From: a virus
Reading direction: 5' to 3' (one strand)
Length of the DNA: 34,674 nucleotides
Virus record (IMG/VR): IMGVR_UViG_3300024262_000124
Location: 1-34,674 of that record
Positions 20,715-27,014 of this stretch are shown piece by piece. Numbering within the stretch: the first letter of the stretch is position 1; every line of letters starts with the position of its first letter. The notes under the pieces were generated by a model. It was given only the letters and a program-made list of their open reading frames with translations, did no database searches and was not told where the DNA came from. A program made the translations under genes and the position numbers.

Positions 20715-20970
20715 AGCTCCCCGCACTTTCAACGTTCTGGTCACGTAATAACCTGTTGCGCCGTAAATTTAGTTTAATCTTTTCGAAGTCGAATGTTTCG
20801 ATGTACTCTTTTGCTTTCCACATTCGTTTGTAAAATTGCATCTCCGACATCCCAAAACTCAACCAAAACTGTTTTAGGAAAAAACTTGTCTCACACATTG
20901 ACCACGCTTCTAATATAGATGCAAAGTTTAAGACGTCATACGATGTTATCTTGTTTCGTTTTGCTTTCAT
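20623..20970 (-). CDS. Hypothetical protein
   Basis: A 115-residue protein (MKAKRNKITSYDVLNFASIL and on) with aromatic-rich helices (MCETSFFLKQFWLSFGMSEM, QFYKRMWKAKEYIETFDFEK). Its last 92 bases overlap the start of the basic protein gene in another phase, longer than usual overlaps in this genome. No family is recognised. It may be a small DNA-associated protein; that is a guess. Confidence 0.5.
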   Translation of the reverse strand: MKAKRNKITSYDVLNFASILEAWSMCETSFFLKQFWLSFGMSEMQFYKRMWKAKEYIETFDFEKIKLNLRRNRLLRDQNVESAGSYGKSKTIDFNIERQKISIEQGGTRQKEGWR

Positions 20971-21115
20971 GTTTTACTATAACTTCGTAGGGTACTTCGG
21001 TTTCGAAATTTGTTTTAACTTTAGCTGTGATTGACTCACCTGATACAACATTCTGAAGGTCTATATGACTCATAGAGATAGTAATGACCTTTTTTCCTTT
21101 CATATCTGAAATCAT
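20936..21115 (-). CDS. Small hypothetical protein
   Basis: 59 residues from the ATG at 21115 (MISDMKGKKVITISMSHIDL); a GTG at 21127 overlaps the previous stop and is an alternative. Beta-rich with a C-terminal charged end. Not recognised. Confidence 0.45.
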   Translation of the reverse strand: MISDMKGKKVITISMSHIDLQNVVSGESITAKVKTNFETEVPYEVIVKHESKTKQDNIV

Positions 21116-21123
21116 GGAACATC

Positions 21124-21267
21124 TCACTTAGTTTTAGCCTTCTGCTTAAAAGGGCTTTTGGCTTTTGTTTTAAGCTTCTTGCCTTTAACTTTCTTCTCAA
21201 ATTCTTTAGCAAGTGAGGGACTAACCGCATGCATAAAACGACGCTGTGCTTCTGATTCAAAAGGCAT
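21124..21267 (-). CDS. Small basic protein with FESEAQRRFMHA motif
   Basis: 47 residues from MPFESEAQRRFMHAVSPSLA with GGAG upstream. The 'F.SEAQRRF..A..P.LAKE.E....' opening is a common motif of short phage proteins, and the rest is very Lys-rich. Another frame over the same DNA lacks any such motif. Its role is unknown; it may bind DNA. Confidence 0.6.
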   Translation of the reverse strand: MPFESEAQRRFMHAVSPSLAKEFEKKVKGKKLKTKAKSPFKQKAKTK

Positions 21268-21289
21268 TTACTTTCTCCATTACCATAGA

Positions 21290-21607
21290 TTATACCACTT
21301 TTACCACATTTATAGTAATAGGGTAAAGGCTTTCTACCATCTTCTTTTTCATAATAAAATCTTTGGTTTCCATCCCCTTCACATCGGTAAACTTCACCTC
21401 TCCATCTGCCCAGAACTCTACAAAATCGACAACGTAACGTACTCCACCTGGCAAATGAAAAGGCACCTGACGAAGGAAAAACAATAGCTCACCTGACTCC
21501 TTTGCTATCTTCAACTTCTTGTAGTAGCGTGCCTCTATCTTCGAATCAAACTTGATGCCATCGCATTCCGTTCGTACTGCTCCGAACTTATGTTTTACTT
21601 TTCGCAT
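21290..21607 (-). CDS. DUF1064 nuclease-like protein
   Basis: A 105-residue protein. The pattern HKFGAVRTECDGIKFDSKIE, ARYYKKLKIAKESGELLFFL, RQVPFHLPGGVRYVVDFVEF and the VKFTDVKGMETKDFIMKKKM block are the DUF1064 signature: 'K....DGI.FDSK.EA+.Y..L......G.I..L..Q..F.L.....Y..DF......G.....DVKG..T..'. The conserved acidic, Gln and D-V-K-G residues suggest a restriction-endonuclease-like fold, possibly Holliday junction resolution. The enzymatic role in phages is not certain. A hairpin follows the upstream gene. Confidence 0.8.
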   Translation of the reverse strand: MRKVKHKFGAVRTECDGIKFDSKIEARYYKKLKIAKESGELLFFLRQVPFHLPGGVRYVVDFVEFWADGEVKFTDVKGMETKDFIMKKKMVESLYPITINVVKVV

Positions 21608-21628
21608 TCGTATTTTCCCATATTAAAA

Positions 21629-21666
21629 GTTTGTGTCTCAGTATCCTCCATTGCTGATACACAAAC
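21629..21666 (-). promoter_or_regulatory. Inverted repeat upstream of the DUF1064 gene
   Basis: GTTTGTGT and ACACAAAC form a perfect 8-bp inverted repeat with a 22-base loop, followed on the minus strand by TTTTAAT. It is a possible terminator for the 21673-21951 gene or an operator. An 18-codon frame with GGAGG-like sequence also lies here and is not called. Confidence 0.4.
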
Positions 21667-21672
21667 AGATTA

Positions 21673-21951
21673 TTATATCTCTTTTAATGCTTCCTCTCTA
21701 TCTAACCCGATATGTTCGTAAGCTTCATCCATGAAACTTTCATGCAACAGGCCGTAGAACTGTGATAACTCACGCTCTTGTATAATAGAAATTGTCGTTC
21801 CTCTCTTTGTCATGATTAGAGGCTCTTTTAATCCATGTCCTGATATTGGTAACAATGAAAAGAATTTAACTTCACACTGTTGAGAAAGTGGACCCTCTGT
21901 GGTAATAATACTTCCCAAGTATTTACTATCATAATGCTGACTATTAATCAT
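21673..21951 (-). CDS. Hypothetical protein
   Basis: A 92-residue protein (MINSQHYDSKYLGSIITTEG and on). Beta-rich first half, helical second half with FYGLLHESFMDEAYEHIGLD. It overlaps the end of the replication protein gene by 8 bases, so it is probably co-translated. No family is recognised. Confidence 0.55.
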   Translation of the reverse strand: MINSQHYDSKYLGSIITTEGPLSQQCEVKFFSLLPISGHGLKEPLIMTKRGTTISIIQERELSQFYGLLHESFMDEAYEHIGLDREEALKEI

Positions 21952-23068
21952 ACTTTTGTTGCCCTTGTCCTAGTGATGATTGGTATTTATCATCTAATTG
22001 TTTTTTGAAATTATCTATATCTTTCATGTTGAGTGTAACCTCGGTACCTGGCAACATTTTAAACACAACATACTTGTCCACCAATTCAAAGTGATGTTGA
22101 TGTTTATCTTTTGACCACTTGATAAAATATTCTCTGTTCTGTTCAGCCTCTTCACTCATCGGTATTCTTTTATTGTTAATAGCAGCAACAATATAGGCCT
22201 CCATAGAGTCGATTCTAGAGCCTTTCCTGCCTTTCCTGATACAATCTTGGTCGTAGACTAATATAGCCACCTCAACACTGTTAATAGAGTTATTTTGTGC
22301 TATTCTGGCACACATTAGAGGTCTAATCATTCGGTCTTCTTTGTTTTCTGGCATCTTTCTAACAAGTTTCCAATATATTTTCTTCTGCTCTGGTGTGCAA
22401 GTTGCCAAGATGTCATCTATTTCTTCTTGCTTCTTTTTTGGAAGTACTTGTGGGGGTCCTTCCTTTTTTTCAGATGAAGGGCTATAGCACTTTGAACTCT
22501 TTGAGGAACTCTTAGTGGTAGTATTAGTATATGCGACCTGTGGGGTGCGGGGTGTCGACTTGGGGGGCGTGGGGTCACGACCTGTGGGGGTATAGGTAGC
22601 GATTTTTTGAATCTTTTCTACTGATGACGGAATCAATTCAATGAACTGACGATTAGATAAAGTGCCGGTATCGACGCCAAGATTTATATCTCTGAAATGT
22701 CGTTTGATATATCCATTGTCTTCAAGATATTTTAAGGCTTCCTGTATCTGCTTCTCTGAAAATCCGAACTGTTTTGAGTAGGCTTTTGTTTGACGTTGGA
22801 GGAAGTCCGCACGGAATTTCTTCTTAAGCCCAATCACTTGCCCTGTATGCTCATCTCTAACTTCAGTCGGACGATACCAGTATACTATATCACTTAATAG
22901 CGTGACGGCTACGAAATGAGGCTTACCATTAGCGAATGTTAAAGTTTGATACCAGTGGGACGGGACGATATTGCCGGTAATGGCTATTTTTCCGATTTCT
23001 AACACTTGTTGTGTTATATGTACTTCTTGACTTGATAAATTACTTTCTTGTTGGTATGGTTGTACCAT
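21944..23068 (-). CDS. Replication initiator-like protein (winged helix)
   Basis: About 374 residues from MVQPYQQESNLSSQEVHITQ; AGGAGG stands 7 bases before the ATG at 23068. The region GNIVPSHWYQTLTFANGKPH and VAVTLLSDIVYWYRPTE leads into a winged helix-turn-helix, KQFGFSEKQIQEALKYLEDN. A Thr/Ser/Pro-rich linker is followed by a C-terminal helical region. An N-terminal winged helix plus a linked C-terminal domain is typical of phage replication initiators and DnaD-like helicase loaders. A wHTH initiator is my call; an O-like replication protein is the alternative. It is the second gene of the leftward block, after the repressor. Confidence 0.6.
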   Translation of the reverse strand: MVQPYQQESNLSSQEVHITQQVLEIGKIAITGNIVPSHWYQTLTFANGKPHFVAVTLLSDIVYWYRPTEVRDEHTGQVIGLKKKFRADFLQRQTKAYSKQFGFSEKQIQEALKYLEDNGYIKRHFRDINLGVDTGTLSNRQFIELIPSSVEKIQKIATYTPTGRDPTPPKSTPRTPQVAYTNTTTKSSSKSSKCYSPSSEKKEGPPQVLPKKKQEEIDDILATCTPEQKKIYWKLVRKMPENKEDRMIRPLMCARIAQNNSINSVEVAILVYDQDCIRKGRKGSRIDSMEAYIVAAINNKRIPMSEEAEQNREYFIKWSKDKHQHHFELVDKYVVFKMLPGTEVTLNMKDIDNFKKQLDDKYQSSLGQGQQKYD

Positions 23069-23096
23069 ATGCAAACCTCCTGAGGGTTTTGTTTTC

Positions 23097-23117
23097 GGGG
23101 ATTATCTCCCCTTTTTT
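23097..23117 (+). terminator. Plus-strand rho-independent terminator I
   Basis: GGGGA/TCCCC with a TTATC loop, then TTTTTT. The U-tract is on the plus strand, although the flanking genes are on the minus strand. It lies about 29 bases upstream of the start codon of the replication gene. Confidence 0.6.
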
Positions 23118-23121
23118 CAAC

Positions 23122-23158
23122 GCACAAACCATAAAGCGCCACTCTATAGGCTTTGTGC
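23122..23158. other. Hairpin in the leader of the replication gene
   Basis: GCACAAA (23122-23128) pairs with TTTGTGC (23152-23158), a 7-bp stem with a 23-base loop, located between the two plus-strand terminators. It is a third structure in a 105-base leader and may take part in control. Confidence 0.4.
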
Positions 23159-23172
23159 ATCGTTTAAATATG

Positions 23173-23201
23173 GGCTATCTTAGATGATAGCCTTTTTTTT
23201 T
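23173..23201 (+). terminator. Plus-strand rho-independent terminator II
   Basis: GGCTATC/GATAGCC with loop TTAGAT, followed by nine T bases. It is a strong canonical terminator on the plus strand, between two minus-strand genes. Confidence 0.75.
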
Positions 23202-23216
23202 CCTATAAATAGCTTT

Positions 23217-23477
23217 CTATTTCAAATCATTTTTGGGCATTGTGTTAAATCTCATCTGTTCGCCTTTCTCTGTTTGGTCAACAAATTCCTCTGGATAAAG
23301 AGCTTCCATCCTGCTTACATGCCCCTTCGTTAATTCTTGAATCTTCACCGCCATTTTCTTACTTACTTTCCTATGTCCAGACAATATGTGATAAAAATAT
23401 TCCCTGCTAATCTCTAAGTCTTTTGCAAAATCTTGATACATTATTTGTTTTTTATCTAAAAAATCTCTTAATAACAT
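23217..23477 (-). CDS. Cro/CI-like or YdaS-like repressor
   Basis: About 86 residues from MLLRDFLDKKQIMYQDFAKD; an AAGGCAC site precedes this ATG, and an upstream 17-residue extension is less likely. The sequence LLRDFLDKKQIMYQDFAKDL, EISREYFYHILSGHRKVSKK and MAVKIQELTKGHVSRMEAL is a helix-turn-helix of the XRE/Cro type with a YdaS-like end (VSRMEALYPEEF). It is divergently placed from the rightward recombination genes and directly before the leftward operon, so it probably binds operators in 23530-23640 and chooses between the two transcription directions. It may act as a Cro-type switch. Confidence 0.75.
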   Translation of the reverse strand: MLLRDFLDKKQIMYQDFAKDLEISREYFYHILSGHRKVSKKMAVKIQELTKGHVSRMEALYPEEFVDQTEKGEQMRFNTMPKNDLK

Positions 23478-23580
23478 TGTTGTGCCTTTGTGAGTGGGTT
23501 TTGTGTTGTTTTCTCGGCATTGTATCATAATGTCACGTTGATAGCCAGGTTTAAATCATATCATTCTGCTAACATTTATC

Positions 23581-23621
23581 TTGCTATAATTATCGAACCT
23601 GTGTTATCTTATTGCTATAAC
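23581..23621 (+). promoter_or_regulatory. Rightward promoter region of the recombination operon
   Basis: TTGC-TATAAT (23581-23590) has an extended -10 element (TGC). TTGCTA is also 17 bases upstream of TTATCT (23604-23609). A second TTGC-TATAAC lies at 23612-23621. The start codon of the first gene is at 23644. Together with the divergent repressor gene, this is a likely control region. TTGCTATAA occurs twice, 31 bases apart. Confidence 0.5.
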
Positions 23622-23643
23622 GAAACACAAAGGGAGTTTTAAA

Positions 23644-23763
23644 ATGGATGAGTATGACGAAGATTTATGTCAGGAAGAAGATGACGAAAATGTGTGTCTT
23701 GAAGAAGAAGATGACACACCATGCTTAGATTTATATGGCATGTGTTCAAGCGATTTTATGTAA
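23644..23763 (+). CDS. Acidic peptide with 9-residue cysteine repeats
   Basis: 39 residues from the ATG at 23644 with a GGGAG site. Three 9-residue units end in Cys (DEYDEDLC preceded by M, QEEDDENVC, LEEEDDTPC), with cysteines at 9, 18 and 27, followed by C34. About 17 of 39 residues are Asp or Glu. It is the first gene of the rightward operon, right after the promoter region. Strong acidity suggests a DNA-mimic or a metal-binding peptide; neither is shown. It was found by reading the frame after the promoter. Confidence 0.55.
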   Translation: MDEYDEDLCQEEDDENVCLEEEDDTPCLDLYGMCSSDFM

Positions 23764-23780
23764 CAAAAAAAGGTTTAACA

Positions 23781-23972
23781 ATGAATTTCAACGAAGCAAT
23801 AGAGAAAATGAAAGACGGAAAGATTATGGAAGCTTTCTACTTCAAGTACAGAATCAAGAAAGAGAAAGAGGATTTTCTTTTTCAAAGGTATTACACACAT
23901 TTAAACGACTGGGATTTATGCACATTCGATAGTGCGGACATATTTTTTAACGACTGGACTTTATCAGAATAA
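23781..23972 (+). CDS. DUF2829-like candidate (Tad2 family resemblance)
   Basis: About 63 residues from MNFNEAIEKMKDGKIMEAFY, which has an AAGG site; an upstream 20-residue extension overlaps the acidic peptide gene and is not used. The opening 'MNF.EAI..MK.GK' and the ending SADIFFNDWTLSE fit DUF2829-type proteins ('..F.EAL...K.GKK...' to '...D.L..DW.I'). DUF2829 includes Tad2, which sequesters the Thoeris signal. Here the middle is short and lacks the usual G/W segment, so this may be only a distant relative. Function is not established. Confidence 0.4.
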   Translation: MNFNEAIEKMKDGKIMEAFYFKYRIKKEKEDFLFQRYYTHLNDWDLCTFDSADIFFNDWTLSE

Positions 23973-23995
23973 CAACCCTACTTAAGGAGTAAAAC

Positions 23996-24745
23996 ATGAG
24001 CAGCCAAATACAACTAGTAGCATCAAATACACATGACACACAGTGGACATACGAGCAATGCGAGATTATCAAGCGTACAATTGCCCCTGACCTCACTAAC
24101 GACGAACTGGCGATATTCGCACACATTTGCAAACAGGTGCGTCTTGACCCCTTCGCAAAGCAAATTTACGCTATCAAACGTGGTGGTAAAATGTGTATCC
24201 AAACGGGTATTGATGGGTTTCGTTTAGTAGCTGAAAGAAGCGGAATGTACTCACCGGGAAATGATACTGAATTTATGTTTGATGAAAAAAAGCGTCTTAC
24301 CGGTGCTAAGGTTTTTGTTAAGAAAATGACTGCTGACGGTACATGGCATAGTATCAGCGCTACAGCTTTTATGCATGAGTATAATGCCGGTCAAGGGCTT
24401 TGGACTAAGATGCCTTCAGTGATGATTGAAAAGTGTGCTGAGGCTAGAGCATTAAGACGCGCATTCCCTGCTGATTTGAGTGGACTGTATACGTCTGAAG
24501 AAATGGACCAAGCTGATGTACCAGCTCCAAAACTCATTCATGAAAAGATTGACGTCGAGATGGCGGAAAAGATTGATAACGCAGTGAATGGATACGATGA
24601 CATAAGAGAAGGCCTGTATAAAATCTGCAATGTAAAAAGCATACAGGATATAAATAAATCGCAGCTTGATGCCTGCCGTAAGTATGTCGCAGTTCAAGTA
24701 AAAAAGAAGAAGGAGGCGGAAGTTGTCGAGGTTGACTCTAAATAG
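23996..24745 (+). CDS. bet: Phage recombination protein Bet (Red-beta family)
   Basis: A 249-residue single-strand annealing protein. The core has YEQCEIIKRTIAPDLTNDEL, FAHICKQVRLDPFAKQIYAI, KRGGKMCIQTGIDGFRLVAE and a later PSVMIEKCAEARALRRAFPA block. These match the RecT/Bet family: the 'L.P...QIY.I', 'Q.GIDG.R..AER' and 'M..K.AEA.ALRRAFP' segments. It binds single strands made by the exonuclease and anneals them in replication-linked recombination. It starts after a GGAG-type site, two genes into the operon, and is followed by the YqaJ exonuclease. Its C-terminus (KKKKEAEVVEVDSK) overlaps the start of the next frame. Confidence 0.92.
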   Translation: MSSQIQLVASNTHDTQWTYEQCEIIKRTIAPDLTNDELAIFAHICKQVRLDPFAKQIYAIKRGGKMCIQTGIDGFRLVAERSGMYSPGNDTEFMFDEKKRLTGAKVFVKKMTADGTWHSISATAFMHEYNAGQGLWTKMPSVMIEKCAEARALRRAFPADLSGLYTSEEMDQADVPAPKLIHEKIDVEMAEKIDNAVNGYDDIREGLYKICNVKSIQDINKSQLDACRKYVAVQVKKKKEAEVVEVDSK

Positions 24746-25133
24746 TAATTGCATACTAGAGATAAGAAATTACGGCCCGCACAGGGAAGTGATTTTGATA
24801 GACCAAACCCCGTTGTCGATTTACCCTAATTCCATTTTGAGATTAAACGACGACGGGGCTTTTATGTCCTGGGGGACAAAGGTATCTTACAACTCGCTTA
24901 GCATAAATGTAAAGGAAGTCTATGAAAGTTCAAGTAGAGATTGCGATTTTAGAGAAGTCGATTTTATGCAGCATGATAGAAAATGTACTAGAGAGATATA
25001 TGACAATAAACCAAGGGGACTGCTTCAATCGTCAAGGGTTGTTGAACGAAATCAGCAACGAGATAGAGGCGATAAAGGAGCTAAATTTAATCAGTTTTTA
25101 CGAAGTATCTTCTTTCGTAGAGCTAAAAACTAA
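24723..25133 (+). CDS. Hypothetical protein overlapping Bet and next frame
   Basis: About 136 residues from a TTG at 24723, which has GGAGG 6 bases upstream. The first half (LNSNCILEIRNYGPHREVIL, IDQTPLSIYPNSILRLNDDG) looks like an ordinary beta-rich protein; the second half is Arg-rich. A second frame (24922-25161) occupies much of its 3' half with its own ribosome site, so either the two are nested genes or one of them is not expressed. Confidence 0.45.
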   Translation: MSRLTLNSNCILEIRNYGPHREVILIDQTPLSIYPNSILRLNDDGAFMSWGTKVSYNSLSINVKEVYESSSRDCDFREVDFMQHDRKCTREIYDNKPRGLLQSSRVVERNQQRDRGDKGAKFNQFLRSIFFRRAKN

Positions 25134-25161
25134 TAAGGAAAATGAAAATGAGCCTACCTGA
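24922..25161 (+). CDS. Hypothetical helical protein nested out of frame
   Basis: 79 residues (MKVQVEIAILEKSILCSMIE and on) with AAGGAAG in front of the ATG. Helical, with an acidic FNRQGLLNEISNEIEAIKEL segment. It overlaps the 24723 frame by 212 bases and the YqaJ gene start by 14 bases. Its amino-acid usage looks more natural than the Arg-rich end of the other frame in this overlap. Confidence 0.5.
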   Translation: MKVQVEIAILEKSILCSMIENVLERYMTINQGDCFNRQGLLNEISNEIEAIKELNLISFYEVSSFVELKTNKENENEPT

Positions 25162-26038
25162 ACAGAATACCGAAGAATGGAAATTGTGGAGACAAAACAA
25201 AATCGGCGCCTCGGACGTACCGATTATCCTAGGGGTATCCCCATACTCTACAGCGTTACAGCTCTGGAAAAGGAAGCTAGGGTTTACTGCTGAGATAGTG
25301 CAGCACGCGGGTATGAGAAAAGGCCATGAAATGGAATCGCACATTAGAGGTCTGGCTAATAGTCATCTTGATTCACATTTCGAGCCTCTCACAATACAAC
25401 ATCCACAACACGAATGGGCTATAGCGTCACTTGACGGGGCATCTGATGATAAACGTTTCGTTATCGAGATTAAGTACGCTAACAAAGATGACCATGCCGG
25501 CGCTCGTAAGGGTATTATACCAGAAAAATACATGCCCCAGGTGCAATGGCAAATGTTCATCTACAAAGCTCTATTCGAGGAGTTCGAGTCTCTGTACTAT
25601 TGTTCATGGAATAACAACGACTTCGTTTGTTTTGAAATCCCATTTCAGGACGATTTTATAAATAAATGCTTCTATGAGTGCGAGCAGTTCTTTAACTGCC
25701 TAGACACATACACACCACCCGCACCGTCTAACAAAGACCACATCGACATAGATGATGATGAATTTGGTAAAGCAGCAATCGAGTGGATACAGGCAAAGAC
25801 GACGTTCGACGAAGCGAAAAAGCAAGAAGCTTACTATAAAAAGAAATTAATTTCCTTTACTGATGACGGAAATTGTGAGGGTTATGGGGTACGATTAACG
25901 CGCGTTGAACAAAAGGGAAACATCGACTGGGATAGGGTGTGCGCTGATTTTGAGATAGATAAGACTGCTTTAGATAAGTATAGAAAAGAGCAAGTTGGTT
26001 TTTGGAGAATTGCAGTAACAGATAACAACGTGGTATAA
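25148..26038 (+). CDS. YqaJ-like phage exonuclease (alkaline exonuclease family)
   Basis: About 296 residues from MSLPEQNTEEWKLWRQNKIG; AAGGA lies 8 bases before this ATG (an alternative at 25142 is too close). The N-terminal NTEEWKLWRQNKIGASDVPI, LGVSPYSTALQLWKRKLG and a GMRKGHEMES element are the YqaJ opening ('S.IP.ILG.SP......LW..K.G' and 'G...E'). The nuclease core has ASLDGASDDKRFVIEIKYA and PEKYMPQVQWQM, where Asp, Glu, Lys and Gln are the conserved catalytic-site positions of the lambda-exonuclease-like fold. It pairs with Bet as a two-component recombination system: end resection plus annealing. Confidence 0.92.
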   Translation: MSLPEQNTEEWKLWRQNKIGASDVPIILGVSPYSTALQLWKRKLGFTAEIVQHAGMRKGHEMESHIRGLANSHLDSHFEPLTIQHPQHEWAIASLDGASDDKRFVIEIKYANKDDHAGARKGIIPEKYMPQVQWQMFIYKALFEEFESLYYCSWNNNDFVCFEIPFQDDFINKCFYECEQFFNCLDTYTPPAPSNKDHIDIDDDEFGKAAIEWIQAKTTFDEAKKQEAYYKKKLISFTDDGNCEGYGVRLTRVEQKGNIDWDRVCADFEIDKTALDKYRKEQVGFWRIAVTDNNVV

Positions 26039-26049
26039 AAACCTTTCCT

Positions 26050-26076
26050 TTGCTATATTATTTCACTCTATAGCAA
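26050..26076 (+). promoter_or_regulatory. Promoter/operator-like element before the second HNH gene
   Basis: TTGCTATA (26050-26057) and TATAGCAA (26069-26076) form a perfect 8-bp inverted repeat with 11 bases between. TGC-TATATT also reads as an extended -10. The HNH start at 26103 follows with a GGAGG site. The same words occur at 9655-9688 and 23581-23621. Confidence 0.5.
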
Positions 26077-26102
26077 GGGAACTTTTAAAATGGAGGTAAC
26101 TA

Positions 26103-26576
26103 ATGAAGGAATGCAAACGTTGTCACATATCTAAAACACTGGATTCGTTTCATAAACATAGGGGTTTTAAAGACGGTAGAAGAACACAATGCAAAGACTG
26201 TGCAAATTCTGAGTCTAGAAAATACTATAGTGAAAATCGTGAGTCACATCTAGAATCGTGCATGGACTGGCAAAGACGAAATATGGATAAGGTACGTGCG
26301 TATCAAGTCAATCATCGAAAGAGAAAAGCTAACTCTGATAATTTATATAAAACAAGTCACCCGCTTCGTGTACGCGCACAAAAGAAACTGAACTATGCGG
26401 TATTTAAAGGTGAAGTTCAAAAGATTAAGAGTTGCCAAGTTTGTGGTAACTGTGAAGCAAAAACAGAGGCTCATCACTATGATTATGATAAGCCTCTAGA
26501 AGTAATTTGGGTATGTATTGCTTGTCACGGCTGGATACATAGAAAACATAGGCCTGCACTAGTGTCGGCCGCTTAA
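26103..26576 (+). CDS. HNH endonuclease
   Basis: A 157-residue protein with the ATG at 26103 and a GGAGG site. The N-terminus has CKRCHISK and CKDCANSESRKYYSENRESH zinc-type pairs. The C-terminal CQVCGNCEAKTEAHHYDYDK, then CIACHGWIHRKHR, is an HNH core with HH, the Asp-containing YDYDK stretch and a second CxxCH. A mobile, free-standing homing endonuclease is the likeliest reading. It is at the end of the rightward recombination operon, followed by a bidirectional terminator. Confidence 0.85.
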   Translation: MKECKRCHISKTLDSFHKHRGFKDGRRTQCKDCANSESRKYYSENRESHLESCMDWQRRNMDKVRAYQVNHRKRKANSDNLYKTSHPLRVRAQKKLNYAVFKGEVQKIKSCQVCGNCEAKTEAHHYDYDKPLEVIWVCIACHGWIHRKHRPALVSAA

Positions 26577-26580
26577 CCCG

Positions 26581-26607
26581 AAAGAGGGCAATTTATTTGC
26601 CCTCTTT
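26581..26607. terminator. Bidirectional terminator
   Basis: AAAGAGGGCAA and TTGCCCTCTTT form a perfect 11-bp stem with a TTTAT loop between convergent genes. T-rich sequence follows on the plus strand (AAATTCTTTTTT). It overlaps the 3' end of the minus-strand CCCC-motif gene. Confidence 0.85.
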
Positions 26608-26967
26608 AAATTCTTTTTTCATAGCATATAATTCGTTGACAATTCTTACAAGTTTTTCGTCAGTAATAGGCTGTCCGTTACTCATGGGGTCGTTTATTCG
26701 TTTTTTTAACTCTTGAAAAGCTTCTTCATTATCGACGGCTTCATGGTCGAATTTTCTTGTTAGGACGTTAGCAAGTCGTTGATTAGATAATATTCTCTCT
26801 CTGACGCTTATATTTTTTCTACTGTGAAAAATATCCTTGTCATCTACAAAATATTCTTTTGGTTTAACCTTAGACTTCCAGCAACAGCAGCAACCTTGAC
26901 TATCAGTATTCTCTGCAAAGTGAAACTCTTGGTGTGGATGAATCTCTAGTGTTGGCTGTACGTTCAT
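26593..26967 (-). CDS. Hypothetical protein with CCCC motif
   Basis: A 124-residue protein with a GGGAG site. Residues 26-29 are four consecutive cysteines in SQGCCCCWKSKVKPK. The rest is charged and helical, with NISVRERILSNQRLANVLTR and an end MKKEFKEGK. Four adjacent cysteines followed by Trp and Lys may be a metal site or an acylation site; no family is recognised. Last gene of the fibre-side leftward block, ending in the shared terminator stem. Confidence 0.6.
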   Translation of the reverse strand: MNVQPTLEIHPHQEFHFAENTDSQGCCCCWKSKVKPKEYFVDDKDIFHSRKNISVRERILSNQRLANVLTRKFDHEAVDNEEAFQELKKRINDPMSNGQPITDEKLVRIVNELYAMKKEFKEGK

Positions 26968-27014
26968 TTAAACTCCCTTTGTTAATTCAACAACAATGAC
27001 AGGCACGCTATATT

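Noticed and set aside
21036-21260. Minus-strand frame of 74 codons overlapping 21124-21267
   Set aside because: The alternative frame at 21124-21267 has GGAG and the FESEAQRRF motif; this one is a shifted reading of the same DNA.
23027-23062. Plus-strand promoter for an antisense RNA
   Set aside because: TTGACT is good but no acceptable -10 at 16-18 bases; kept only as a remark in the antisense finding.
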